Shown piece after piece: positions 26,227-34,402 of a stretch of DNA of 64,000 bases. How positions within the stretch are numbered: the first letter of the stretch is position 1; every line of letters starts with the position of its first letter. Below the pieces are notes generated by a model, which worked only from the letters and a program-made list of their open reading frames with translations, was not told the origin of the DNA and ran no database searches. Where the stretch lies: the NCBI RefSeq assembly GCF_000506985.1, contig NZ_KI650979.1, positions 372,001-436,000 on the forward strand. The letters are read 5' to 3'. The position numbers were made by a program, and so were the translations under genes. The DNA comes from Advenella kashmirensis W13003. GTDB taxonomy: Bacteria; Pseudomonadota; Gammaproteobacteria; Burkholderiales; Burkholderiaceae_B.

Positions 26227-27303
26227 TTAGTATTCAATGTCGTATTTATCAATCGTCAACCTATCGACCGCTTCTTTGTCCAATTGCGGAAAATATCCGG
26301 CTTTCAGATGAATTTTTCCTTTCTGGCAAGAAAGAGAATTCAGAAACAGGCGATCGACATGCTTGAGAAACCCGTTGAATTCTCCCTTCGTACGGATCAG
26401 GCGCGCAGCAACTGCCGCTTCCATCCAATTGTTGATTTCGCTACCTAAACCGTCGCCAAGCACGGCAAGCATGCCATGGTCATGGACGCTTTGTATTCCG
26501 GCCGCCAACGCGTCAAGGCTGCCAAAACGCTTTAACTTGAGTTTGCAGTAACCAACGTTAGGGATGCCGGCTGCGCGTTCGATATCCGCCAAACTGCAAA
26601 TGGGCTCATCCAGCATCAAGGGGATAGGGCTCTCGCGGGCGACTGCCGCGTTGTCATTCCATGCGTCGGAGTCGCACGGCTGCTCGAATAAATCCGCACC
26701 TGCATATTCAATACCGTGTGAGAATCGGATCGCATCCTCTTTGCAATAAGCACGATTGGCATCCAGTCTGATTGTGGCCCGGTCGGCAAGCAAGCGCAGT
26801 ATGGTGTTCGTCCTGGCAATATCGGCATCGACATCCTTTCCAACTTTTACCTTGAATGTCGTGAAGCCCTCTTCCAGAAGCAGATGCAGCTCCTTTTCAA
26901 TACCTGGCTCATCCGTGGCATTGATAGGGACAATCAACTCCTGGTGGATATCTTTTTCGATTTGCAGCCATTGACTGCCTTGCAATGCCTCGAGGGCAGT
27001 CATGATCAAAGTCGTTGCGACCTTGCTTTCCTCCAGTCTGGACAGCAGTTTGATCTTGCTCTCGTCTATATCGACGTCCTTAAGCTCCTGCAGACGGTCC
27101 TGGCAATATTTCCATGCCCCTTCTCTCGTTTCCGAACTGGAACCGGGTGAAACATGGGCATCGGAAAATGCGCGTTTTCCAGCAGCATCTTCCAGCTCAA
27201 TAAAGAACGGTTCAAACTCCGTGAAGGTCCGATACGAAAGTTTATATGGCTGGTACAGGGGCAACCGGAGTCTCCTGAGGGTTGCTTTCGCGATGTGTGT
27301 CAC
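26227..27303 (-). CDS. enolase-superfamily enzyme, muconate-lactonizing subgroup
   Basis: 358 residues. Both expected Lys regions are visible: KVKVGKD on strand two and KLKLKRFG on strand six. Metal ligands are Asp in IRLDANRAY, Glu in LFEQPCD and Asp in LMLDEPIC. This pattern belongs to the MLE subgroup (cycloisomerases, o-succinylbenzoate synthases, dipeptide epimerases and N-acyl-amino-acid racemases). It starts with GTG and AAGGA seven bases upstream. It leads the minus-strand unit with the carboxylase and CoA ligase; the stop lies 13 bp before the carboxylase start. The reaction is unknown. Confidence 0.86.
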   Translation of the reverse strand: MTHIAKATLRRLRLPLYQPYKLSYRTFTEFEPFFIELEDAAGKRAFSDAHVSPGSSSETREGAWKYCQDRLQELKDVDIDESKIKLLSRLEESKVATTLIMTALEALQGSQWLQIEKDIHQELIVPINATDEPGIEKELHLLLEEGFTTFKVKVGKDVDADIARTNTILRLLADRATIRLDANRAYCKEDAIRFSHGIEYAGADLFEQPCDSDAWNDNAAVARESPIPLMLDEPICSLADIERAAGIPNVGYCKLKLKRFGSLDALAAGIQSVHDHGMLAVLGDGLGSEINNWMEAAVAARLIRTKGEFNGFLKHVDRLFLNSLSCQKGKIHLKAGYFPQLDKEAVDRLTIDKYDIEY

Positions 27304-27315
27304 GCATTATCCTTA

Positions 27316-27335
27316 GTGGTTGTTTTTGTCACCAC
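27316..27335. promoter_or_regulatory. shared regulon operator, site 1
   Basis: GTGGTTG-TTTTTG-TCACCAC, within a longer perfect 8-bp inverted repeat TTAGTGGT/ACCACTAA (27313-27338). It lies between the divergent enolase-superfamily and CitE-like genes, only 13 bases from the GTG start of the former. The left arm is identical to sites at 29986 and 32012, and the 6-base spacing is the same. Confidence 0.6.
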
Positions 27336-27390
27336 TAAAGTTTAGACTATGACCATGTTAAATTCAAGCATTAGTAATATGGAGATTGAA

Positions 27391-28251
27391 ATGAATCAGA
27401 GATTACGCAGCGTGCTTTACGTTCCGGCCCTCAATGAGAAAGCCATGCGCAAGTCGGCTACGCTGGACGTAGACGCAGTAATTTTCGACCTGGAAGACAG
27501 TGTCTTTCCCGAGCAAAAAGCGCAGGCACGATTGCGCCTGGCCGAGTTCCTGGCAAAAGAGCGAGAGCAGTTTCATTCAAAATATCTCGCTATACGTATT
27601 AACGCCCAGGATACGGATTTTTGGAAAGATGATCTTTCCACGGTCAATCAGATGAAGCCCGATGCCGTCGTATTGCCCAAAGTAGTAAGCCCGAAGGTTA
27701 TTTTCGACACCACAGCAGCGCTTCGCACGAGCAATGGTATCCTGCCAAAAATATGGTGCATGGTTGAAAACCCGCTGGGCATTCTCCGACTGGAAGATAC
27801 TGTAGAAAATGGAATAAAGGCAGGTCTGGAATGCCTGATTCTGGGCACAAACGATCTGGTTAAAGACAGCGATCTGGATCCGGGCAAGGATCGCTGCAAC
27901 CTGTTGCCGTGGTTCAGCCACGTCATGCTGGTCGCAAAATCTTTTGGCGTCGCCGTAATCGATGGCGTCCTGAACGACATCAACAATACAGAGACACTCA
28001 GGGCCGAATCAGAGATGGCAAAAGCATTGGGGATGAGCGGAAAAACCATTATTCATCCATCACAGGTCGATGTGGTCAATCAATGCTTCGACCCCAGCCC
28101 CGAGCAAGTTTCATGGTGGAGAAAGATTGTGGAAGCCTACAATCGGCCTGAACACGCCAGCTCAGGTGTCATTAATCTTGAGGGGACCATGGTAGAACGA
28201 TTGCACCTGGAGATCGCACAGCGTCGCCTGCAGGAATACGACCGGACTTAG
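27391..28251 (+). CDS. CitE-like CoA-ester lyase (HpcH/HpaI aldolase superfamily)
   Basis: 286 residues of a TIM-barrel lyase: RSVLYVPALNEKAMRKS at the start, then VIFDLEDSVFPEQK (metal and CoA region), LAIRINAQDT, VVLPKVVSP, MVENPLGIL and the C-terminal KTIIHPSQVDVVNQCF. Relatives cleave beta-hydroxyacyl-CoA compounds such as malyl-CoA, citramalyl-CoA or methylmalyl-CoA into acetyl-CoA or propionyl-CoA plus an oxo acid. I start at 27391 because GGAG lies six bases upstream. It is alone on its strand and divergent from the enolase-superfamily gene across operator site 1. It fits the last step of the putative pathway. Confidence 0.88.
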   Translation: MNQRLRSVLYVPALNEKAMRKSATLDVDAVIFDLEDSVFPEQKAQARLRLAEFLAKEREQFHSKYLAIRINAQDTDFWKDDLSTVNQMKPDAVVLPKVVSPKVIFDTTAALRTSNGILPKIWCMVENPLGILRLEDTVENGIKAGLECLILGTNDLVKDSDLDPGKDRCNLLPWFSHVMLVAKSFGVAVIDGVLNDINNTETLRAESEMAKALGMSGKTIIHPSQVDVVNQCFDPSPEQVSWWRKIVEAYNRPEHASSGVINLEGTMVERLHLEIAQRRLQEYDRT

Positions 28252-28300
28252 CAGCAGGACGGGCAACGAACGAAGTACGTGTCGCCCGCCCTGTCCCTTG

Positions 28301-29674
28301 TCATGCGGCTTTAGCGGGCGCCGCCAACTCGTTGATATGGTCGCCGACGAACCGGGTGCTGATTTCCTGCATGTTAAACGCAGGGTGTCTCAGGCATGCG
28401 ATCAGGAACTCCTTATTCGTACGAAGTCCCTGTATGCTGGTATTATTCAGCGCGGCAATCATAGACTTCACCGCCTCTTGTCTATCGGACCCGTGGGCCA
28501 CAATTTTCGCGATCATTGGATCATAAAATGGCGTAATTACGCCCCCTTGCTCATATCCCGTTTCCACCCGGATGCCCGTTTCCGAGTCAGGCAATTCAAA
28601 TTTCGTGAGGGTGCCGGGTGAGGGCATAAAATTTTTATCGGGATTTTCCGCGTAAAGCCGGCATTCTATCGCGTGTCCGCGTTGCACTACCTCGTGCTGC
28701 TGCAACGCTTTAAGCATTCCACCCGCATACAGCAGTTGCATGGCCACCAGGTCCAGTCCCGTAATCATTTCAGTCACCGGATGCTCCACCTGGATTCGTG
28801 TATTCATTTCCAGGAAATAGAAGTCCCGGGTGTCCACATCAAAGATAAATTCGACGGTGCCGGCTCCCTGGTACTGTACCGACTCTGCAAGGGCTACGGC
28901 TGCACTCTGCATGCGCGACCGGACGTCGGATGGGATATCGGGCGCAGGCGCCTCTTCGATAATTTTCTGAAAACGTCTCTGCAAGGAACAATCACGATCG
29001 AAAATATGAATTGCCTTTTCGCCAAAGCCGAATACCTGGATCTCTACATGCCGGGCCTTGGCAACATATTTTTCAAGAAAAATATCACCATTGCCGAACG
29101 CGGACTCAGCTTGCGACTGAGTTGCCCCAATGGCGGCCTCAAGGTGCGCAGACTCGGTCACTTGCCGCATGCCGATGCCTCCACCGCCCGCCGCAGCCTT
29201 TACCAGCAATGGATAACCAATGCGGGACGCCTCCCGCGTAACTGAAGCCATGTCGCTCGAGTCCAGTCGGCCACTTCCTGGAACAACAGGGACCCCGGCG
29301 CTGACAGCCAGCTCGCGCGCGTTCTGTTTATGTCCCATATCGCGAATTGATTGTGGCTCGGGTCCGACCCATGTCATTCCCGCGTCGATTACGGCCTGGG
29401 CAAATGATGCATTTTCAGACAAAAACCCATAACCGGGATGAATGCCGCACGCGCCCTTCTGTCGGGCTGCGGCCAATATTTTTGCCACTTGCAGGTAGCT
29501 TTCAGCGCTGCGGGCCGGACCGATATGAACACTTTCATCTGCCATGCGCACATGCGGTGAGTCTGCATCTGCATCAGAATAAACTGCTACAGACCCGATA
29601 CCCAGCTTACGGCAAGCTCTAATGACACGACAAGCGATTTCCCCGCGATTTGCAATCAATACCTTCTTCAACAT
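28301..29674 (-). CDS. biotin carboxylase subunit (AccC-like) of an acyl-CoA carboxylase
   Basis: 457 residues, the usual length of a stand-alone biotin carboxylase. Visible: KKVLIANRGEIACRVIRAC at the start, YPLLVKAAAGGGGIGMR (ATP-binding lid), KARHVEIQVFG, DRDCSLQRRFQKIIEE and the FLEMNTRIQVEHPVTE active-site stretch. It carboxylates biotin using ATP and bicarbonate. The start at 29674 follows AAGGAG. The carrier protein is encoded ten bases upstream, so the two form one unit. They probably assemble with the carboxyltransferase at 24681. Confidence 0.92.
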   Translation of the reverse strand: MLKKVLIANRGEIACRVIRACRKLGIGSVAVYSDADADSPHVRMADESVHIGPARSAESYLQVAKILAAARQKGACGIHPGYGFLSENASFAQAVIDAGMTWVGPEPQSIRDMGHKQNARELAVSAGVPVVPGSGRLDSSDMASVTREASRIGYPLLVKAAAGGGGIGMRQVTESAHLEAAIGATQSQAESAFGNGDIFLEKYVAKARHVEIQVFGFGEKAIHIFDRDCSLQRRFQKIIEEAPAPDIPSDVRSRMQSAAVALAESVQYQGAGTVEFIFDVDTRDFYFLEMNTRIQVEHPVTEMITGLDLVAMQLLYAGGMLKALQQHEVVQRGHAIECRLYAENPDKNFMPSPGTLTKFELPDSETGIRVETGYEQGGVITPFYDPMIAKIVAHGSDRQEAVKSMIAALNNTSIQGLRTNKEFLIACLRHPAFNMQEISTRFVGDHINELAAPAKAA

Positions 29675-29684
29675 TCGCGACTCC

Positions 29685-29906
29685 TTAATCTTCAATCCGG
29701 GCAACAACGCTACCTTCGGTAACGGTATCTCCTTCCTTTACCAATATTTCCTGGACAACACCGCTTTCTACGGCCACCACAGGTATTTCCATTTTCATGG
29801 ATTCAAGAATCATCAACGGCTCGTCTTCTGTCACTTTTGAGCCGACCTGATGAAGAATTTTCCAGACATTGCCGGTAATTTCCGTTTTGATATCGATAAT
29901 AGCCAT
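29685..29906 (-). CDS. biotin carrier protein (biotin/lipoyl attachment domain)
   Basis: A 73-residue minimal biotinyl domain with the attachment motif ESMKMEIPV (lysine at about residue 38) and the flanking glycines (ITGNVW, SGVVQEI) of the flattened beta-barrel. Stand-alone carriers of this length serve multi-subunit acyl-CoA carboxylases. It is directly upstream of the biotin carboxylase gene and divergent from the hydratase gene across operator site 2. Confidence 0.92.
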   Translation of the reverse strand: MAIIDIKTEITGNVWKILHQVGSKVTEDEPLMILESMKMEIPVVAVESGVVQEILVKEGDTVTEGSVVARIED

Positions 29907-29985
29907 TGTCTCTCTTCCCTGTTAACTGATGAATATTGCATACGCGCCCAAAACGCCTTGACAGCCATAATACATAAATTCTATA

Positions 29986-30005
29986 GTGGTTGCAATAACA
30001 ACAAC
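29986..30005. promoter_or_regulatory. shared regulon operator, site 2
   Basis: GTGGTTG-CAATAA-CAACAAC, a 7-bp inverted repeat with one mismatch and 6-base spacing, between the biotin-carrier gene and the hydratase gene. The 14-mer ATAGTGGTTGCAAT here is identical to that at site 3 (32009-32022), and CAGCCATAA lies just upstream in both. Confidence 0.6.
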
Positions 30006-30030
30006 GTTTAAGTTTGTTTAGGAGGAAAAC

Positions 30031-30870
30031 ATGATTGACGCAAACGAATGGATCGGGCGCCAAGTAAGCGATATCCAGACGATCGAAGCGTGGCCATTGA
30101 ACGGCCTGAAAAGTCTAATCGGACCCGAGCTGCAACGCGATGCAGTCGATGCCCGCGCTGCAGTTCACCCGTGCGCTCATTGGTTGTACTTCGTGCCTGT
30201 GACGGAGCAGTCCGGGATCGACGTGGATGGGCATCCGAAACGCGGCGACTTCATTCCACCACTGGCGCTACCTCGACGAATGTGGGCAAAAAGCGCCATC
30301 ACATTCGCTGGTGACATCATGCTTGGCGATCGCATCGAAAAAGTGTCAACGATTGCCTCTGTCGATCAAAAAAGCGGGAAATCAGGAGAATTGGTTTTTC
30401 TTGAAATAGACCACAAATACTTGCAAGATAGCCGACTGTTGCGGCACGAAACACAGACAATTGTTTACCGCGACCATCAGCGGTACGAGGACAGCATCTT
30501 CACTCAGCTGGCTGACGAAATGCCGCAGTGGTCCCACCCTACTCGCTTGGGACCCGTGGAGCTTTTTCGATACTCGGCAATTACATTCAACGCACACCGT
30601 ATCCACTACGATGCTGATTACACTCGAAATGTAGAAGGGTACCCATCCATCATCGTTCAAGGACAGTTTATTGCCACATTGGCTTTATCGCGCGCGCTGG
30701 CCGCATTGGGTATGCCTCGCTGCAAAAAATTTACTTTCAAGGCGGTAAAACCGGTCTTCAGTGAGCAGACTGTTTTTATTGAAGGACGAAAAAGTGAGGA
30801 TGGAAAAATATTGGCGTGGGCAAGACAAGAAGATGGCCGTCTCAACATGACGGCGGAAATTGAACTGTAA
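30031..30870 (+). CDS. mesaconyl-C4-CoA-hydratase-like (MaoC/HTD2-type) enzyme
   Basis: 279 residues with a double hot-dog layout as in mesaconyl-C4-CoA hydratases. The N-terminal half has a FAS1_DH63-like stretch including HWLYF, PPLALPRRMWA and LGDRIEKVSTI. The C-terminal half has a MaoC-like RYSAITFNAHRIHYD motif with the catalytic Asp/His region, followed by YPSIIVQGQF. These enzymes add water across an enoyl-CoA with a carboxyl group. A strong AGGAGG ribosome-binding site precedes the ATG. It is divergent from the biotin-carrier gene across operator site 2 and likely hydrates the product of the carboxylase. Confidence 0.83.
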   Translation: MIDANEWIGRQVSDIQTIEAWPLNGLKSLIGPELQRDAVDARAAVHPCAHWLYFVPVTEQSGIDVDGHPKRGDFIPPLALPRRMWAKSAITFAGDIMLGDRIEKVSTIASVDQKSGKSGELVFLEIDHKYLQDSRLLRHETQTIVYRDHQRYEDSIFTQLADEMPQWSHPTRLGPVELFRYSAITFNAHRIHYDADYTRNVEGYPSIIVQGQFIATLALSRALAALGMPRCKKFTFKAVKPVFSEQTVFIEGRKSEDGKILAWARQEDGRLNMTAEIEL

Positions 30871-30890
30871 TGACAGCGGCAAACGCGTCG

Positions 30891-31763
30891 TTATTCCTGC
30901 CCCGAGGTATATCCGGTATTTTCACGGAACGACTCCGCCTGATCAGGCGTGTACGCCTTCAGGCGCAGCTTGGCAAGATAACGCCCAAATTCGGCTGTGA
31001 TTTGGTCACCGAATTTCTGGAATATCTCTGCCATGTAGTAATCGTGCCTGATCAACGCGGCCGCCATCGTGACAATGGTCTGACTTCTAGTCCTGGCACC
31101 GGTATACTCCTGGCCGGAGTTGACAGCAATCATCTCGTTGAAATCGACAACGATAGTAAATAAATTGTCCGCTCTTCCCATCCGAGTACCATCATTTTCG
31201 TGGATATAGACCTGACAATTCTTGCTGAACTCGAACTCTGATGTGTCTTTCCCAAACAAAACAATCATTACATGCATGTTTTTCTTTTTAGCGGCCTTTT
31301 TCAAGGCGGTAGCATAGCGTCGAAGCACCACATCGGATGCCTTAATCCATATTGACTGGCGTGCTGACGCCAACAATTTTTCGATTTCGGCATCAATACT
31401 TTCTTGTCCACGCAGAATCCAAACATATTGATTCTCAACACGAGGGGCGATACGTTCAAGGTCCGTAGCAACACGATTACATGTCTTGGTAGTCTGAGCG
31501 GCCAAAGAATCGAGCATATCGCGCGGGTTCGCCGCGATATAGCATGTAGGACTCTCGGTAACGGGAAGAACTGCTCCTTTTTTTGTCAGTACCTCGAGCG
31601 CACTATAGGTATTGGAGCGCGGAACGCCCGACATTTTGGATATTTCATAGGCGGTTTTAGGTACACCGGCTGCCGACAGGGTTTCTAAATAAATCTTTGC
31701 TTCATACTCTGTAAAGCCCAGGGTTTTAAGATTATCAATGGTATTGGTCTCTGGAGTAGGCAT
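30891..31763 (-). CDS. TrmB-family transcriptional regulator
   Basis: 290 residues: a TrmB-type winged helix at about 10-75 (LKTLGFTEYEAKIYLETL, VPKTAYEISKMSGVPRSNTYSALEVLTKKGAV), a short coiled stretch, and a C-terminal sensor of the PLD-like TrmB type (ESIDAEIEKLLASARQSIWI). TrmB proteins are best known from archaea, so one in a proteobacterial catabolic cluster is uncommon. It is convergent with the hydratase gene and divergent from a Bug gene, with operator site 3 in between. It is the obvious candidate to bind the three shared operators. Confidence 0.83.
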   Translation of the reverse strand: MPTPETNTIDNLKTLGFTEYEAKIYLETLSAAGVPKTAYEISKMSGVPRSNTYSALEVLTKKGAVLPVTESPTCYIAANPRDMLDSLAAQTTKTCNRVATDLERIAPRVENQYVWILRGQESIDAEIEKLLASARQSIWIKASDVVLRRYATALKKAAKKKNMHVMIVLFGKDTSEFEFSKNCQVYIHENDGTRMGRADNLFTIVVDFNEMIAVNSGQEYTGARTRSQTIVTMAAALIRHDYYMAEIFQKFGDQITAEFGRYLAKLRLKAYTPDQAESFRENTGYTSGQE

Positions 31764-32142
31764 AAAACGTTGGCGATGAACAGGATAAATGAAAGTGTCG
31801 GCAGGATCTGATCAAGTTCGTGAAAATGAACAGCCTGACATGAAGAATACACATAAGTTGCCTCAATTACAACCACTTTGACTCCGGTATCAAATCGCCG
31901 CCACAAGAGCGGCACACACTATTATTCTGCGCACAACATTCGCCACTGCGCCAGCAGTCGACCACAGAAAATATTTAGAAAAACTAATGTTCCATACAGC
32001 CATAAAAATAGTGGTTGCAATTGCAGCTACCTATGGTTATTCTGTAAATGACTCGCCGACCAACACGGTGCAGTTCAACCATGCATGAAACAAAAAATTA
32101 AACACCTGTACTTAAGTTATAGAAACTGGAGGAGATCAGACT
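31764..32142. other. 379-bp divergent control region of TrmB and Bug genes
   Basis: No gene is supported here. The region holds operator site 3 (32012-32031). A good ribosome-binding site (GGAGGAG) precedes the Bug start; no Shine-Dalgarno sequence is evident before the TrmB start. The rest is AT-rich with no clear hairpin. Confidence 0.5.
32012..32031. promoter_or_regulatory. shared regulon operator, site 3
   Basis: GTGGTTG-CAATTG-CAGCTAC, the third copy of the pattern GTGGTTG-N6-imperfect inverted arm, with TGCAATTGCA as a perfect 10-bp palindrome at its centre. It lies about 110 bases before the Bug start and 250 bases before the TrmB start. Confidence 0.58.
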
Positions 32143-33135
32143 ATGGATGCAAAAAGGAGTATTTCAGAGAAAATAAGAAAAAGTTTTCTGTGCATTACGA
32201 CAGCAGTTATGACGTTACTGAGCAACCCGCTTATGGCCCAGGATTGGCCGACGCAGCCCGTTTCCCTCATCATTCCGTTTTCTCCGGGAGGGTCGACCGA
32301 TATTATTGCCCGCGTTGTTGGCAATAAAATGGCCGAAGTGCTGGGAGTCAGCGTTGTCCCTGAAAACAAGGGTGGGGCCGGAGGCATTATTGCGGCAAAC
32401 TATCTTGCCAATGCAGCGAAAAACGGATATACCATTTCACTCGATCACATTGGCTTCGCATTTAACCAGTCCCTGATTCACGGGAAGCGCATTCCCCAGA
32501 AAGAGATCGTTCCTGTCGCCTTCATCGGTTCCACACCCAATGTGCTTGTTGTTCCCAATAGCTTTCCCGCCAAAACCTTGCCTGAATTCATCGCCTTCGC
32601 CAAAGCGCATCCCAACGAGATTAACTTTGGATCCGGTGGCGTAGGCAGCGCGGGCCATTTACCCATGGAGCTTTTACAGTCGGTGACAAAAACCAAGATG
32701 GTGCACGTCCCTTACAAAGGTTCTGGTCCGGCAATCACGGACCTGACAAGCGGACGAATCCAGGCAATGTTGATGACGATTCCGGCAATTATGGGTGCGA
32801 TAAAGAACAATCAAGTAAGGGCCATCGCCACCACAGGATTGAAACGCCCCAAGGCAATATCTGACATTCCGACATTCAAGGAAGCCGGTATCGATCACTT
32901 CGTTTATCAACCGTGGTACGGGATTTTCGCGCCCAAAGGTACTCCGCAACCCGTTCTGGATAAGCTTCATGCGGCAGTCAACCAGTCCATATCCGATCCC
33001 GTCGTCGTTGCTAAACTGCTGGAGCAAGGCTTGGCGACAGAAAAGAAAACTCAGCAGGCATTTGTAGATGAGGTCGGGAGTGATACTAAAGAGTGGGGAG
33101 ATATCATCGGGAAACTTGGACTAAGCGCCAAATAA
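32143..33135 (+). CDS. Bug-family (TctC) periplasmic substrate-binding protein 3
   Basis: 330 residues with a signal peptide (hydrophobic core at about 18-30, cleavage after PLMA), then [34 protein letters not shown] and VHVPYKGSGPAI, the Bug fingerprint. It is preceded by GGAGGAG. It is in the TrmB regulon (operator site 3) and probably captures the acid that is activated and carboxylated by the enzymes of 22454-30870. Confidence 0.92.
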   Translation: MDAKRSISEKIRKSFLCITTAVMTLLSNPLMAQDWPTQPVSLIIPFSPGGSTDIIARVVGNKMAEVLGVSVVPENKGGAGGIIAANYLANAAKNGYTISLDHIGFAFNQSLIHGKRIPQKEIVPVAFIGSTPNVLVVPNSFPAKTLPEFIAFAKAHPNEINFGSGGVGSAGHLPMELLQSVTKTKMVHVPYKGSGPAITDLTSGRIQAMLMTIPAIMGAIKNNQVRAIATTGLKRPKAISDIPTFKEAGIDHFVYQPWYGIFAPKGTPQPVLDKLHAAVNQSISDPVVVAKLLEQGLATEKKTQQAFVDEVGSDTKEWGDIIGKLGLSAK

Positions 33136-33290
33136 GGGAGGGCAGCGTCCGGGCGTCGCGTTTTATGGCGTAGCGGGCTCAGCCGAACTGATATCCAACG
33201 CCAGCATTTGCTCGAACTGAAGGGCTAAGGAAAAAATGCACGTTAACCGGTTGGTCAATAATGCCCTAAATCAGCAGCCCGGCCTGCCGG

Positions 33291-34190
33291 TTATCCTTGC
33301 TGCATAGAGGCCGCTTCCTCACGTATCCATGCCTGAAACAGCTGCACGCCTTCCGGAACCGGACGATCCGACGCATGGGCCATGAAATAGCCCCCGTCGG
33401 TTCGCACTCGCAAGTCAAAGGGCGCAACCAGTACGCCGGCATTCAAGTCCTGCTCAATGAACGCCGCCAGGCCGATCGTCACGCCCAGTCCATTGGCTGC
33501 CGCCTGATAAGCCAGGGCGGCATTCTCGAACTTCAAGCCCAGATTGCCGTCGATTTGCGCCTGGCCGGCCGCTTGCAGCCAGGCAGGCCAGTCGTCTGGA
33601 CGATTGAGTGAGCAAAGCAAGACGTGATTCGCCAAATCAGCGGGCTGCCGCAAAGGTGGCTGGCCCTGCAACAGACTGGGGGCACACACCGGCACCAATA
33701 TCTCGCCGAATAGTTCCTCTTCGTTCAAGGCCTCCGAAGCGTGCGGCCGGGCTTGAATACTCAGGTCAATATCTTCGCGATTGAAGTCTGCATGCTGATG
33801 CGACGTAGTTATCTGCACGTCCAATTCAGGGTGACGGGCATGAAAATGCGCCAACCGGGGCACCAGCCATTTGATGGCAAACGTGGGCGGCAGTTTGATG
33901 CGTAGCCGCTTCGTGTCGGTACGCCGTTGCAATTGCCTGGAACCGAGTTCGATTTGGGCCAATGCGTCCGCGACGATACGTTGATAAACAATACCGTCTG
34001 CAGTGAGGGAAATGCCATGCCGCTGACGCACGAACAATTGCAAGCCCAGCCAATCTTCCAGGAGGTGGATGTGCCGACTGACCGCACCCTGGCTGATGCA
34101 CAGATTGTTCGCCGCTTGCGTAAGGCTATCGCAGCCTGCCGCAGCGTCAAAAACGCGAAGCGCATTTAAAGGAGGGAGTCTTCGGAGCAT
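33291..34190 (-). CDS. LysR-family regulator (GcvA-like)
   Basis: 299 residues of the GcvA-type subgroup: RRLPPLNALRVFDAAAGC start, HTH with SLTQAANNLCISQGAVSRHI, and TADG. The effector domain follows from about 90. It is divergent from the Bug gene that heads the LeuCDB-like operon, and a perfect 25-bp palindrome lies between them, so it is very probably that operon's regulator. Confidence 0.9.
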   Translation of the reverse strand: MLRRLPPLNALRVFDAAAGCDSLTQAANNLCISQGAVSRHIHLLEDWLGLQLFVRQRHGISLTADGIVYQRIVADALAQIELGSRQLQRRTDTKRLRIKLPPTFAIKWLVPRLAHFHARHPELDVQITTSHQHADFNREDIDLSIQARPHASEALNEEELFGEILVPVCAPSLLQGQPPLRQPADLANHVLLCSLNRPDDWPAWLQAAGQAQIDGNLGLKFENAALAYQAAANGLGVTIGLAAFIEQDLNAGVLVAPFDLRVRTDGGYFMAHASDRPVPEGVQLFQAWIREEAASMQQG

Positions 34191-34242
34191 TGTACGGCGC
34201 TCGGCAATAGTGCAGATGCCGGCCAGTGTAGCACGACAGCCT

Positions 34243-34267
34243 TAGATATCCAATAATTGGATATCTA
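34243..34267. promoter_or_regulatory. perfect 25-bp palindrome, probable LysR operator
   Basis: TAGATATCCAAT-A-ATTGGATATCTA: two 12-base arms without any mismatch around one base. It contains a T-N11-A core, the LysR binding pattern. It lies 53 bases upstream of the LysR start and 136 bases before the Bug start. Confidence 0.68.
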
Positions 34268-34402
34268 CCATGTCTTAATTGTGATTGAGCTCTACCCGCC
34301 GGATAGCCATAATGACGTGCAGGGACCAACCTGATATGACAAACATCATGGGCGCGTCAGGTTGCAGCAGCATTTCAAAAACAAGCCCAGGAGGAGACTA
34401 AC

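Noticed and set aside
28252-28300. Imperfect hairpin between the convergent CitE-like and biotin carboxylase genes
   Set aside because: The stem needs several bulges and no T-run follows it; too weak to call a terminator.
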